In this document: piece by piece, positions 43,805-53,147 of the stretch
Layout of the letters: every line of letters starts with the position of its first letter
Position numbering within the stretch: the first letter of the stretch is position 1
DNA from: Paenibacillus senegalimassiliensis
GTDB lineage: Bacteria; Bacillota; Bacilli; Paenibacillales; Paenibacillaceae
Reading direction: 5' to 3'
DNA: 64,000 nt
Assembly: GCF_001486585.1 (NCBI RefSeq)
Contig: NZ_LN909046.1
Coordinates: 868,001-932,000, forward strand
The notes under the pieces: model-generated
Databases searched by the model: none
What the model was told of the DNA's origin: nothing
The model's input: the letters and a program-made list of their open reading frames with translations, nothing else
Translations under genes and position numbers: made by a program

Positions 43805-44659
43805 ATGTTGAACAAGCAAGATAGTGATATTGACGAGGCACCGCCACATAGAGAACTGGATAAGAGTAGGGCCAAGCGGCTGGGGGATTATTTGAAATCG
43901 CGCCGCTCGCGCCTGAAGCCTGAGCAGGCGGGCTTGACCAAGACGCGTGGAATCCGGCGGACACCGGGTCTGCGACGTGAGGAAGTGGCCATTCTGGCAG
44001 GCGTTAGCGCTACCTACTATGCCTGGCTGGAGCAGGGGCGGGAGGTATCTGTCTCCCGTGAAGTGATCGAGAGTATTGGCCGGGCGCTGCAGTTGACGGA
44101 GGATGAATACAAGCACCTGCTTGAGCTATGGAATGGCAACGAGCCCGAGGCTGTGCTATCCATTACCAGAGAGGTGCAGCCGAAGTGGAAGGAGATCGTG
44201 AACGGGATTGCTTATCCCGCCTTCATAAGCAACGATCGCACGGAGCTATTGATCTGGAATCAAGCGCTGGAAGACCTTTTGGGCAATGCTTCAAACCTGA
44301 TCAAAAATGTGGAGCATCCCTTGAATATGTTGGCCTTGCAGTTCACGGAACCCGAAATGCGTAGCCGCTTAATCAACTGGGAGGCTATGGCAGCACACGC
44401 CGTAGGTATCTTCCGCACGGCCTATGATAAATACGCCCATGACCCGTGGTTTGCCAAATTTGTAAATGAATTATCCGAACGAAGCGAGGAGTTCGCGAAT
44501 TTGTGGAAACAGCACCGAGTGGAGGCCAAGAGAGTCACTCGAGTGATTTACCAAGCTCCTGGCTGGCTGCAAGCCCGTGCTTATGACATCAATTCATTAG
44601 CGTTTACGACAGATCATCCTGATCTGCACATGTGCATCTTTTTCCCTGTGGTCGAGTAG
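43805..44659 (+). CDS. XRE-family regulator with MmyB-like ligand-binding domain
   Basis: 284 residues. The N-terminal HTH contains GDYLKSRRSRLKPEQAGL, RRTPGLRREEVAILAGVSATYYAWLEQGR (two stretches), and VIESIGRALQLTEDEY. The C-terminal about 180 residues (PAFISNDRTELLIWNQALEDLL) are the MmyB-like PAS-type ligand domain of actinobacterial and Firmicute regulators, which bind fatty acid-like ligands in one known case. It starts 30 bp after the hxlR-type gene and precedes an aldo/keto reductase gene it may control. Confidence 0.87.
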   Translation: MLNKQDSDIDEAPPHRELDKSRAKRLGDYLKSRRSRLKPEQAGLTKTRGIRRTPGLRREEVAILAGVSATYYAWLEQGREVSVSREVIESIGRALQLTEDEYKHLLELWNGNEPEAVLSITREVQPKWKEIVNGIAYPAFISNDRTELLIWNQALEDLLGNASNLIKNVEHPLNMLALQFTEPEMRSRLINWEAMAAHAVGIFRTAYDKYAHDPWFAKFVNELSERSEEFANLWKQHRVEAKRVTRVIYQAPGWLQARAYDINSLAFTTDHPDLHMCIFFPVVE

Positions 44660-44793
44660 AGAATTAGAATCTTGGATCTGTGCCTGTTACTGCGATTACT
44701 AGCATAAACGTCATGTGGCTGGCTCCTGAACTGCGGTCTAGAATGGGATTATGCAAGACCATCTCTATAAGCTGCGGAAAGAGGGGAACGAAC

Positions 44794-45777
44794 ATGGCAA
44801 ATAAGATAGCCACACGTAAATTAGGTAATCAAGGGCTTGAGGTGTCAGCCCTGGGACTTGGCACGATGATGATGCCTGACAACGAGGAGTCGGTCCGCAC
44901 AATACGGGGTGCGTTGGAGCTTGGCGTAACGATGTTTGATACAGCGGACATTTATGGTGAGGAAGTCGCCAAAGGTAAATTTGGCGGTAATGAACGGTTG
45001 GTCGGCCGCGCCTTGAAGGGACTTCGGGATCAAGCGGTTATCGCCACTAAATTCGGCATTGTACCGCCAGACATGAGTAATTTGGGTCACCCTGCCTATG
45101 TTAAAAAGTCGGTGGATGCCAGCTTGCTGCATCTTGGCGTGGATCACATTGATCTCTATTATCAGCATCGTATTGATGTGAATATACCGATTGAGGACAC
45201 TGTAGGAGCGCTGGCTGATCTGGTTCAGGACGGAAAAATTCGTTATATTGGCTTGTCGGAGGCGACGCCTGAGCAAATTCGCCGCGCTCATGCTGTCCAC
45301 CCGCTGACCGCCGTGGAAACGGAGTTCTCCCTATGGAGCCGGGAGGTCGAAGATGAGGTACTGCCTGTGCTAAAGGAGCTTGGCATCGGCTTCGTACCCT
45401 ACAGCCCGCTGGGCCGCGGATTCCTTACCGGACAAATCAAGACCTTCGAGGATTTGCCTGCGGATGATTACCGGCGATATTATCCCCGCTTCCAGGGTGA
45501 GAATTTTGCTAAAAACCTGGAGGTGGTATCGCTGATTGAAAGCTTAGCCTCCCGTAAGGGTTGCACGGCATCCCAATTAGCGCTCGCCTGGTTGTTGGCC
45601 CAAGGTGAACAAGTCGTTCCGATTCCCGGCACGAAGCGACTGGAACGGGTGGCTGAGAACATCGGCGCACTGAGCGTCACTCTTTCTGAGGAGGAATTGC
45701 TGGAGATTGAGCGCATCTCACCGAAGGGTGTTGCTGCGGGTGCTCGTTATCCAGACTTTTTAGAGATGCTAGAATAG
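44794..45777 (+). CDS. Aldo/keto reductase
   Basis: 327 residues of the AKR (beta/alpha)8 barrel, YhdN/general stress type. Signatures are LGLGTMMM near the N-terminus, the catalytic tetrad in [15 protein letters not shown] (Asp, Tyr), AVIATKFGI (Lys) and LYYQHRID (His), then [14 protein letters not shown] and [18 protein letters not shown] for NADPH binding. ATG 44794 follows AGAGGGGAAC; the frame continues 38 codons upstream without a site. Reduces aldehydes or ketones, probably detoxifying; it follows two redox-type regulators. Confidence 0.92.
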   Translation: MANKIATRKLGNQGLEVSALGLGTMMMPDNEESVRTIRGALELGVTMFDTADIYGEEVAKGKFGGNERLVGRALKGLRDQAVIATKFGIVPPDMSNLGHPAYVKKSVDASLLHLGVDHIDLYYQHRIDVNIPIEDTVGALADLVQDGKIRYIGLSEATPEQIRRAHAVHPLTAVETEFSLWSREVEDEVLPVLKELGIGFVPYSPLGRGFLTGQIKTFEDLPADDYRRYYPRFQGENFAKNLEVVSLIESLASRKGCTASQLALAWLLAQGEQVVPIPGTKRLERVAENIGALSVTLSEEELLEIERISPKGVAAGARYPDFLEMLE

Positions 45778-45796
45778 GGATTACAGAATAGAGAAT

Positions 45797-45832
45797 AGCC
45801 TCTGCCGCTTTGCTGCGGTAAGGGGCTTTTTT
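45797..45832 (+). terminator. Terminator after the aldo/keto reductase gene
   Basis: AGCC(T)CT(G)CCGC and GCGGTA(A)GGGGCT pair with small mismatches, followed by TTTTTT. The stretch 45833-46079 is AT-rich and holds no supported gene; it presumably contains the chitinase promoter, which I could not place. Confidence 0.75.
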
Positions 45833-46079
45833 CGTGTGATCTGGTCAAGCAAATCTATCAAAACTGGGTGCTTTATCGACAATAAGAGGGATAAATTCTT
45901 CTTTTTCGATCATTTCTATGATAATTATGAAAAATATAGCAGGAGTATTGGCGAATTATGTAAAATATATCAAATGCGGGATGAATTATCTTTGAAAAAG
46001 GAGGTTCGCCGACAGATTCATATCATTTTATTGCTTTCTAGTAAGAGATATCATCTTAAACTGCGGGGAGGAATAAACC

Positions 46080-47648
46080 GTGATTCAAGCAAATCTTTTG
46101 CGCAAATCTAGCAAGTGGTTGCTGGCGTTGGCTCTTATTGTTCCGTTATTCTCGTTCTCTTCATGGGTAGACAGCAAGTCGGTGGGAGCGGCCGGAGACC
46201 ATAAGCTGATCGGTTATTGGCATAATTTCGATAACGGGTCCAGTACGATTCGGCTACGTGATGTGTCACCGGACTACGATGTGATTCAGGTGGCTTTTGC
46301 CGAGCCGGTCGGGGGACCTACAACAGGAAATATGGCTTTTCAACCTTATAACGCATCTGTGAGTGAGTTCCAGGCGGATGTGCGGCAATTGCAAGGACAA
46401 GGGAAAAAGGTGCTCATCTCGATTGGGGGAGCTAACGGTACTGTAGATTTGGCTAATGCACAGGCCCGGCAAAATTTTGTCAGCACGATGAAGAGTATCA
46501 TTGATACTTACGGCTTCGATGGTCTGGATATCGATTTGGAGGGAAGCTCGCTCTCTCTGAATGGCGGAGATGTGGACTTCAAAAGCCCAACAACTCCAAA
46601 AATCGTTAACCTAATCTCGGGGGTACGAGCAATTATCGACAGCTACGGCTCAGACTTTATGCTGACCATGGCACCCGAGACGGCGTATGTGCAAGGTGGC
46701 TATGTGGCCTACGGTGGTCCTTGGGGCGCCTATCTGCCAGTCATTTATGCGTTGCGCAACGACCTGGATTACCTGCATGTGCAGCATTACAATTCCGGGC
46801 CGATGACAGGGCTTGACGGCAGATCCTACTCCCAGGGAACAGCAGATTTCCAAGTGGCGATGGCGGAAATGCTGCTGCAAGGCTTCAACGTGGGCGGCAA
46901 TGCTAACTATCCGTTCCCGGCGCTTCGTCCGGAGCAATTGCTCATTGGCCTTCCGTCTACGCCATCCGCGGCAGGCGGGGGATATACAACGGCCGACAAC
47001 GTGCATAAGGCGCTGAATTATCTCATGAAGGGACAGTCTTTTGGCGGAAGCTATACTTTGCGTAACCCGCAAGGCTATCCGGGCTTTAAAGGCATCATGA
47101 CCTGGTCAATCAACTGGGATAAGGCGGCTAACTATGAGTTCTCCCGTGCACATCGTGCTTTTCTGGACGGCTTTGGTCCCGGACCCGATCCTGACCCCGA
47201 TCCAGTGGACACGTCACCACCAACTGCACCAACTCAGCTTCGTGTAACGGCGGCTACCTCAGATAGTCTTACGCTGGCATGGAATGCTTCTACAGATAAT
47301 GTGGGCGTTGCCGGTTATAGAATTGCCTATGATGCAGGTAGCGTGAATGTTGGCGGCACGACAGCGACCGTCAGCGGTCTGTCGCCCGAGACGACCTACA
47401 CGTTCACTGTGACGGCCAGAGATGCGGCGGGTAATATATCTACGGCTGTGTCTGTGCAAGGGACAACAACGGCGACGGGTGATGGCCCCGGGGAACCGGG
47501 ACAAGCCCAGCCATGGGAGGCCTATGTAGCTTACAGCGTCAATCAAGAAGTAAGTTATAACGGCAATGTCTACCGCTGTATTCAGGCGCACACCTCTCTG
47601 CCAGGCTGGGAACCGGCTAACGTACCGGCCTTATGGCAGTTGCAGTAA
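46080..47648 (+). CDS. Secreted GH18 chitinase with fibronectin III and CBM5/12 domains
   Basis: 522 residues. After a signal peptide (cleaved near GAAGD, residue about 38) comes the GH18 barrel (about 40-365) with SIGGANG and the catalytic DxxDxDxE motif as FDGLDIDLEGS (about 142-152). A Pro/Asp linker (PGPDPDPDPVD) leads to a fibronectin type III domain (about 380-465, APTQLRVTAATSDSLTLAWN) and a C-terminal chitin-binding CBM5/12 (AYVAYSVNQEVSYNGNVYRC, WEPANVPALWQL). It hydrolyses chitin outside the cell. Start is GTG after GGGGAGGAAT. Confidence 0.93.
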   Translation: MIQANLLRKSSKWLLALALIVPLFSFSSWVDSKSVGAAGDHKLIGYWHNFDNGSSTIRLRDVSPDYDVIQVAFAEPVGGPTTGNMAFQPYNASVSEFQADVRQLQGQGKKVLISIGGANGTVDLANAQARQNFVSTMKSIIDTYGFDGLDIDLEGSSLSLNGGDVDFKSPTTPKIVNLISGVRAIIDSYGSDFMLTMAPETAYVQGGYVAYGGPWGAYLPVIYALRNDLDYLHVQHYNSGPMTGLDGRSYSQGTADFQVAMAEMLLQGFNVGGNANYPFPALRPEQLLIGLPSTPSAAGGGYTTADNVHKALNYLMKGQSFGGSYTLRNPQGYPGFKGIMTWSINWDKAANYEFSRAHRAFLDGFGPGPDPDPDPVDTSPPTAPTQLRVTAATSDSLTLAWNASTDNVGVAGYRIAYDAGSVNVGGTTATVSGLSPETTYTFTVTARDAAGNISTAVSVQGTTTATGDGPGEPGQAQPWEAYVAYSVNQEVSYNGNVYRCIQAHTSLPGWEPANVPALWQLQ

Positions 47649-47660
47649 TCAGGTATGGAG

Positions 47661-47699
47661 AACACCGCATGGGCTAAAGGCCTGTGCGGTGTTTTTTTT
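47661..47699 (+). terminator. Terminator after the chitinase gene
   Basis: AACACCGCA and TGCGGTGTT with an inner GGC/GCC pairing and eight Ts. Confidence 0.88.
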
Positions 47700-47861
47700 G
47701 AGAGGGCTGGTAGTGGTGGGCATGCTCGTGCTCGGTGACTGTATGGCTGAATGAGAGTTGGAATGATGAATAGGGGATGGAACTCGGTTTAACTATTGGA
47801 GTTGGCGAATCGATAGAGTTTAGCCGGTAAAGATTATCTGGCTGAGTTTATTGAGTTAATA

Positions 47862-48038
47862 TGGAAATCCTCATGCTAATAGGCTGGAAAGGTGCTCATA
47901 CAACGACTTAACTGGAAAACCTCCCTATAAATCTGTCCAGTTTGGCGAAAATGAGAGGTTTGAGCACAATTAGCTGGAGCTTTTCCATATAATCACCAGA
48001 AATGCGGGAATTTAAGAAAATTAACATGAGGAAATCCC
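47862..48038. repeat. Imperfect inverted-repeat-rich intergenic region
   Basis: Between the chitinase and dehydrogenase genes (about 420 bp without a gene) complementary segments are nested: GGAAATCCTCATG (47862) with CATGAGGAAATCC, GTGCTCA with TGAGCAC, AACTGG with CCAGTT, AAAACCTC with GAGGTTT. TCCCTATAA occurs twice. It could be a decayed miniature element or a structured RNA. Confidence 0.45.
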
Positions 48039-48080
48039 TATAAGCTACATTAGAGCTTATTGGAATTAACTCTAGTCAGG

Positions 48081-48122
48081 CTGGTCTAATCAAACTGGAT
48101 CTAATCAACTGGAACTAATCAA
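48081..48122. repeat. Three tandem 14-bp repeats
   Basis: CTGGTCTAATCAAA, CTGGATCTAATCAA and CTGGAACTAATCAA lie head to tail, ending 2 bp before the dehydrogenase stop codon (minus strand). Three units with 2-3 differences between them point to slippage duplication. Confidence 0.75.
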
Positions 48123-48124
48123 GC

Positions 48125-49087
48125 TTAACCCCGAACATGCAGCACGGCTTTACCCGAGAAGGTGCGATCCATCAGCCGTTGAGCGACGGTACCCACTTCC
48201 GTCCAAGGGGCTTGTACGGCGATTGTTGGAGTCAAGCGTTTGTCTGCTACCAAGCGGGCGAGCATAGCCAAATCCGGTGCAGCAGGGGTACGGGTTAGTT
48301 CTTCACCGAGAAAGAAACCATAGAGTGTGCGCCCACCGCGCGTGACAAGGTTCATCATGTCCAGTGTCGCCGTGGGCGATGAGGAGAACCCTACAGCTAC
48401 GCAGATGCCTTGCGGGGCAAGATGGGGCAACAGCGCCGCTAGCATCTCGCCGCCCACGGAGTCGATGATCAAGTCGTAGGGACCGAGTTGGCTGGCCTTT
48501 GCCCCGACGGCGGGTGAGGCCCCTACGAGCACTTCATCTGCCCCCGCAGCTCGTACGAGCTGTGCCTTCGCCTCGGTGCTGGCTATTCCGACATTGAAGG
48601 CCCCGGATAGAGCGGAGAGTTGATGCGCGAAGAGGCCGACACCTCCCGTCGAGCCGGTGATGAGCACGCGTTTGCCGAGCAGCAGTCCTCCCTTACGGAG
48701 GGCGTTAAGCGCCGTCAGGCCGGAGACGGGCAGGGTAGCTGCTTCAGCGAATCCGACTTCGTCCGGAATTTCGGCAAGCATCGAGACTGGTGCGGCAATC
48801 TGCTCGCTCCAGGCACCCAGCGGCAGTAGTCCGACTACCCGAGCTCCGGCCGGAGGGCCATCGCCGGTCTTGGCCGGCTGAGTGACGATTCCGGCAAAAT
48901 CCCAGCCCAGGCGGGAGGAAGCGCCCTGGTCGATGGCATCTTTTACCTCTCCCCGATTGAGGGAGACCGCATGTACTTCTACCAGAGCCTCCCATGGTTG
49001 GGCTAAAGGAGGTTCAACCTCCTTAATGGTTAAATAGGATGGAAAATCAGGGTCGCTGACTATAGCTCGTATGTGATCTTTTGACAT
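48125..49087 (-). CDS. Zinc-less medium-chain alcohol dehydrogenase / quinone oxidoreductase
   Basis: 320 residues of the MDR superfamily: GroES-like N-terminal part (LNRGEVKDAIDQG, GWDFAGIV) and an NADPH-binding domain with ITGSTGGVGLFAHQLSALSG. Zinc-binding cysteines are absent, as in quinone oxidoreductases (QOR/YogA-like). The ATG at 49087 follows GGAGAGATT; the frame extends 14 codons more without a site. Its promoter (see 49135-49163) carries two direct repeats, probably bound by the divergent XRE-type regulator. Likely electrophile or quinone detoxification. Confidence 0.88.
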   Translation of the reverse strand: MSKDHIRAIVSDPDFPSYLTIKEVEPPLAQPWEALVEVHAVSLNRGEVKDAIDQGASSRLGWDFAGIVTQPAKTGDGPPAGARVVGLLPLGAWSEQIAAPVSMLAEIPDEVGFAEAATLPVSGLTALNALRKGGLLLGKRVLITGSTGGVGLFAHQLSALSGAFNVGIASTEAKAQLVRAAGADEVLVGASPAVGAKASQLGPYDLIIDSVGGEMLAALLPHLAPQGICVAVGFSSSPTATLDMMNLVTRGGRTLYGFFLGEELTRTPAAPDLAMLARLVADKRLTPTIAVQAPWTEVGTVAQRLMDRTFSGKAVLHVRG

Positions 49088-49124
49088 TTCTAAATCTCTC
49101 CTTTGGGTAGGTTTGACCGTAGTT

Positions 49125-49168
49125 TTCAATCAAGAGTATACTTAAGGCGGTTTATTCAACCAAGAGTA
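49125..49168. promoter_or_regulatory. Promoter of the dehydrogenase gene with 14-bp direct-repeat operators
   Basis: Minus-strand promoter: TTGGTT (complement of 49158-49163), 17 bp, TATACT (complement of 49135-49140). The direct repeats TTCAATCAAGAGTA (49125-49138) and TTCAACCAAGAGTA (49155-49168), 30 bp or about three helical turns apart, overlap the -10/+1 region and the -35 region. Confidence 0.68.
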
Positions 49169-49291
49169 GAACTACACTTCATTAGTGTCACCCGATGGAC
49201 TATTGTGAACCGGTGTCTGACAAGTGCAAATGAGGTTTTAACCCAATAGATTATGTGCTAACGCTAATTTATCTGGAAAGGAGGATTTTAA

Positions 49292-50182
49292 ATGCCAGCA
49301 GACGAGACTATCTTAGTGCAGGCCCTTGCCGAAATTGAACGACTGCGTATGCATCGCCAGCAGGAAAGGGTCCACCATCGCTATGCGGCCTGGAAGAGGT
49401 TTACACAGCAGGAGTTGAACGATGAGGTGTATCCAACCTACAAAAACCTGCTCGTTGGCCGTTCTCGCCGCGTGCCGGATCGTCAAGCGATGCTGAATAT
49501 CGCGGAATATCTGGAGTGTAGCTCCAGTGAACGCAACGATCTATTGTTGGCAACCGGGTATTTGCCGGTTCAGACAGCGTTGTCTCCAGCTAAGCTGGAG
49601 CAGGCAGTTGAACAAGCGCGGCATACGATGATGGCCTTGCCTTATCCCGCCATGATTGTTACTCATACCGAGGATATCCGGGGATATAACGAATATTGTC
49701 GCCAATTGTTTCATTTTCCGCAGCGTGCTGTTGATGGGTCCTGGATGAATCGAGTAGATCTGCATTTCAATCCAGACTTGCCCGTCCGTACTCGTTCTAC
49801 ATTTGATCAAGCTTCTCTGGAGCAGTGGGAAGCTCATGCTGTTCGGGGGATTCGGGCGTTCAAGCAGAAGCATATGCTGTCCCGGCACGATGGCTGGTAT
49901 CAAGACGTGGTGAAGCGCTTTGGACAATACGATTTGGCTGGTGGTCATCTGGAGCAAGCGGCGGCTTGCGAAGATGATTCGCTAGAGCTAACCCAGACCA
50001 TTCTGGCTAAAAGTGAGCGTACGGGGGAATGGACTTCGATTCAGTTTAAGCAGTTCTCTATCTCTACTGGAGGACAGATGCATCCACAAATTCAGGTGTT
50101 CCTGCCCGTGGATAAAGCGGCGCATCAGATTTTTGAAGAATTAGGTTGTTCTGTGAATTGCGGGCTGGTAGAGGGGCTGTAA
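49292..50182 (+). CDS. XRE/MmyB-type regulator divergent from the dehydrogenase gene
   Basis: 296 residues. The N-terminal about 95 residues are a helical DNA-binding domain, more divergent than in the gene at 43805 (FTQQELNDEVYPTYKNLL, NIAEYLECSSSERNDLLLAT). The C-terminal part (ALPYPAMIVTHTEDIRGYNEYC) is an MmyB-like ligand domain. ATG follows GGAAAGGAGG. It faces away from the MDR-type dehydrogenase gene, whose promoter carries two direct repeats, so it is the natural candidate regulator. Confidence 0.8.
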   Translation: MPADETILVQALAEIERLRMHRQQERVHHRYAAWKRFTQQELNDEVYPTYKNLLVGRSRRVPDRQAMLNIAEYLECSSSERNDLLLATGYLPVQTALSPAKLEQAVEQARHTMMALPYPAMIVTHTEDIRGYNEYCRQLFHFPQRAVDGSWMNRVDLHFNPDLPVRTRSTFDQASLEQWEAHAVRGIRAFKQKHMLSRHDGWYQDVVKRFGQYDLAGGHLEQAAACEDDSLELTQTILAKSERTGEWTSIQFKQFSISTGGQMHPQIQVFLPVDKAAHQIFEELGCSVNCGLVEGL

Positions 50183-50227
50183 AAAGAAATTATATGTCAT
50201 CAAGTAAACTATAGCTGGCTATGCGGC

Positions 50228-50262
50228 AAAAAGACCACCAGGCATTAAGCCTGTGTGGTCTT
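50228..50262. terminator. Bidirectional terminator
   Basis: AAGACCAC(C)AGGC and GCCT(GT)GTGGTCTT make a strong stem. The minus strand ends in TTTTT, so it terminates the ThuA-containing operon as well as the plus-strand regulator gene. Confidence 0.82.
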
Positions 50263-50340
50263 GATTAGGTTGTACCTATCCGTTACTTCTTCTATTTGTG
50301 GGGTTAAAGCTTAATCTCCTGGCCCCTACCTTAAGTGTGC

Positions 50341-51093
50341 TCATGGCTGCTTTGCTCCGATAGGCTCTAACGGCGGTGTATGCTGATATTGTGGCAATTC
50401 CCGCTGAATCGGGGCTGCCCAGCTCACTGCATTGGAGATAATTTGTCCTATTTCGGGATGATGATAGGTAGGATACGTTTCATGACCTGGGCGGAAGTAG
50501 AAGATTTTGCCCGCACCGCGATAATAACAACACCCGCTCCGGAAGACTTCTCCCCCCTCAAACCAGCTTAAGAACACAAGCTCATCAGGTTCAGGGATAT
50601 CAAAGTGTTCACCGTACATTTCCTCATGGGGCAACTCAACGAATTCGCCAACGCCTGTGGCGATGGGATGGCCGGGGGTGACGACCCAGAGCCGTTCTTT
50701 CTCTCCCGCATTGCGCCATTTGAGGTTGCAGGTCGTTCCCATCAGTTTCCGGAAGATTTTGGAATGATGGCCAGAGTGGAGGACGATTAGTCCCATGCCC
50801 TGTAGCACCCGTTGCTGTTCGCGATCCACAACATAATTCTCAACCTCCCCGTGGGCCGCATGACCCCACCAGATGAGGACGTCCGTCTGCTCCAACACGT
50901 CCACGGTTAGGCCATGTTCCGGTTCATCTAACGTAGCGAAGCGAATGAACCTTCCATCTTGAACTTGATCAGTAAGTAAGGCAGCTATGGCTCCATGTAT
51001 GCCTTGCGGGTAGATGGAGGCCACGGCAGGGTTATGCTGCTCATGGCGATTTTCATTCCATATGGTCACGCGAAGTTGGCGGTCCATGTTCAT
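50341..51093 (-). CDS. ThuA-like protein (trehalose utilisation family)
   Basis: 250 residues of the ThuA glutamine-amidotransferase-like fold: [11 protein letters not shown] at the N-terminus, [13 protein letters not shown], and [14 protein letters not shown], where class I amidotransferases would have the nucleophilic Cys; here His/Ser stand in its place. [18 protein letters not shown] closes the domain. ThuA proteins act in sugar (trehalose, keto-trehalose) catabolism in rhizobia, but many paralogues have unknown roles. It is the last gene of the six-gene minus-strand operon, 55 bp after the phosphoesterase gene. Confidence 0.85.
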   Translation of the reverse strand: MNMDRQLRVTIWNENRHEQHNPAVASIYPQGIHGAIAALLTDQVQDGRFIRFATLDEPEHGLTVDVLEQTDVLIWWGHAAHGEVENYVVDREQQRVLQGMGLIVLHSGHHSKIFRKLMGTTCNLKWRNAGEKERLWVVTPGHPIATGVGEFVELPHEEMYGEHFDIPEPDELVFLSWFEGGEVFRSGCCYYRGAGKIFYFRPGHETYPTYHHPEIGQIISNAVSWAAPIQRELPQYQHTPPLEPIGAKQP

Positions 51094-51148
51094 CCCCCTC
51101 TAAGTAAAATACTGAATTAAGATAAATGTTAAATAGCAGCAAAGGCTC

Positions 51149-53095
51149 TTACCTCAAGTCCGGGAGTTGCCATACTTGCAGTAGCCCAGCGTCCTCGTCG
51201 CCTCGGATGCCAGCTATGGCAATATGACTAGCCGCTTTGGGCGACCGGGAGATGGAGGTAACCCGAATGTCGGGGGCAATTGGAAGCGGGAGTAGAGAGG
51301 TTAAGCCCTGGCTTCCGAAGAATGCTGTGCCTTGAATGGCCAGAGCAAAGGCTCCTTGGCCTAAATAGACCAGTCTGACGGGGCCGGAATGAGAGTCAAT
51401 GTGGCTTGCGGCAAGCATCATCCTATACTTTGGCAGGCCTAGTTCCTGCTTCTGTGCATCAAGCTCAATAAAGTATTGACCATCCCCCAGAAGTAAGGTA
51501 ACTGTACCGTCTTGCCAGGCATCGAAGGCAACTACGCCTTGCTTAACAGGTACGAACTCGCCCTTGGACTCATGGCGAAGATATAGCGTGCCTGAGCTTG
51601 CCAACGCCCATACTTGTTCGCCCATAGTGATCAACTGCTGACAGGGTTCATGAGGCAAGCGGGTCACTGCATGAAGTTGAATCTTGGCTAATGTATCTAT
51701 TTCAATTGATGGCTTAGCTTCATTAGAGGACGCAGAAGTGGGAAGATTGGAACCCTCCAGAGTCTGGGTGTCCATTGTGTTAGCTTCCCATAGCCAGCCA
51801 TCCGCTGCTACAAGAAGAAGGTCCCCATCCTGCGTAGCGTTAACAGCGTTGACCCGGCAAATCGCTTCAACGCGGTGTTCAAAGGTATAGGCCACTTGAG
51901 GCCAGGCACCATCCTCAAAGCGGACAAACCGCCACGGATCGCTCACTGAAGAGTAGCCAATTCGGTTGTCCCAGGACATCCAGACCTGGGTGTCTGTAAC
52001 AGCAAGGCCGGATAACGGTGGACCGATGTGCAGCGTACCGAGAACAGCTCTGGAGGTGGGCTCAGTCTCCCATGAGAAGCCATCCTCCGTTGCAACGATG
52101 TAACGTCCCGGCTGAGCGGGAACCAGACCGAAGGGGAGGGAAGGAGTCTCTCCGACATAGGTATCTGCGATAAGACTGGTGGCGACAGACTCCTGTCCCA
52201 GAACTGGAGCAGCGACCATAGAATCAGCGGTATTCTCCTGATCGGCTTGGCCCATAAGTTCACGGGGAGGCCGTTCCCAGGTGAAGGCACCTTCGTCGGT
52301 TATTTGGCGATGGATGTGATCCAGCGTGCGGACCTGTAGTCCGGTCTCATCGAGCTCAATTACGCGCGATTGACGCTTGCCATCCCGGGTGCAGGAGCTA
52401 TGAACACCAGTCAGGAAGAAGTGGGTCCCCTGCACGACTTGATGAGAATTGGGATACCCTTGGCTAAGGTGATAGTGGGCGGAGAACCACAGAATAATTT
52501 CGGGAAAGCGGTGAACAAGCTCCAGCCAGCGATAGGAGTCATGATTCTGATCCAGATATGCGTTGGTGGATCGGACATGGACACGGGGAACGGTGCGCAG
52601 ACCGCTGCCGATGGGCGGGGCATGGGTGAAGAACAATACCGGCACACCGGGACGTTCTTCCAATTTGGCGACCAGGTCATCAAACTGACGGTCCGTAGCG
52701 TAGCATTCCTGTACGTCGTAGCAGTCGTCCGCAGGCTGCGGCTCGGTTGAGGCGAAGAACAGCCGCCACTCCGGGAATTCAAGCACGCCGTAAGGCTCGG
52801 GTAAAGCGAAAATATCCAGAAACGCTTGCTGCATCGTTCCATGCGTCTGCTGGCCACCGGACTCCCGTTCCAAATCGTGGTTGCCCATGATCGGGCGTAG
52901 GGGCGCTCCAGTCTTCTTTAGATAGCTATGTGCTTCCATAAGGCCATCGGGTCGTCCAATTCGTCCATTCCGGCCGAAGTCGCCCAGCGGGATCACCAAG
53001 TCGGGGTCAACCCGAGCAATATCCTCCATGGCGCTCTCGGTCAGTTCTAGCTGCGTAGCATCAATATGGAAGTCGCCTAAGATTACGATTCTCAA
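51149..53095 (-). CDS. Metallophosphoesterase with C-terminal propeller-like domain
   Basis: 648 residues. The N-terminal about 290 form a calcineurin-like phosphoesterase: GDFHID, IPLGDFG, IMGNHDLE, LFFTHAPP and WFSAHYH give the metal ligands. The last about 350 residues contain at least five repeats of hydrophobic strand-turn units (VWMSWDNRIGY, LLLVAADGWLWEA, VWALASSGTLYL, VTLLLGDGQYFI, AFALAIQGTAFFG), typical of a beta-propeller. There is no signal peptide, so it is cytoplasmic. Start is TTG at 53095, 8 bases after AGGAGG; the open frame extends a further nine codons. The fusion and its place behind a sugar-type importer suggest dephosphorylation of the imported compound (inference). Confidence 0.8.
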   Translation of the reverse strand: MRIVILGDFHIDATQLELTESAMEDIARVDPDLVIPLGDFGRNGRIGRPDGLMEAHSYLKKTGAPLRPIMGNHDLERESGGQQTHGTMQQAFLDIFALPEPYGVLEFPEWRLFFASTEPQPADDCYDVQECYATDRQFDDLVAKLEERPGVPVLFFTHAPPIGSGLRTVPRVHVRSTNAYLDQNHDSYRWLELVHRFPEIILWFSAHYHLSQGYPNSHQVVQGTHFFLTGVHSSCTRDGKRQSRVIELDETGLQVRTLDHIHRQITDEGAFTWERPPRELMGQADQENTADSMVAAPVLGQESVATSLIADTYVGETPSLPFGLVPAQPGRYIVATEDGFSWETEPTSRAVLGTLHIGPPLSGLAVTDTQVWMSWDNRIGYSSVSDPWRFVRFEDGAWPQVAYTFEHRVEAICRVNAVNATQDGDLLLVAADGWLWEANTMDTQTLEGSNLPTSASSNEAKPSIEIDTLAKIQLHAVTRLPHEPCQQLITMGEQVWALASSGTLYLRHESKGEFVPVKQGVVAFDAWQDGTVTLLLGDGQYFIELDAQKQELGLPKYRMMLAASHIDSHSGPVRLVYLGQGAFALAIQGTAFFGSQGLTSLLPLPIAPDIRVTSISRSPKAASHIAIAGIRGDEDAGLLQVWQLPDLR

Positions 53096-53147
53096 CGAGT
53101 AAACCTCCTGTAAAGGTGACAAAGTGGCAAAGTTTTTTGAAAAAATA

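Noticed and set aside
45836..46111. 91-codon open frame before the chitinase gene
   Set aside because: No ribosome site, odd residue composition, and it overlaps the chitinase signal peptide in another frame.
48081..48122. Tandem repeats as a CRISPR array
   Set aside because: Units are 14 bp with no spacers and no cas genes nearby.
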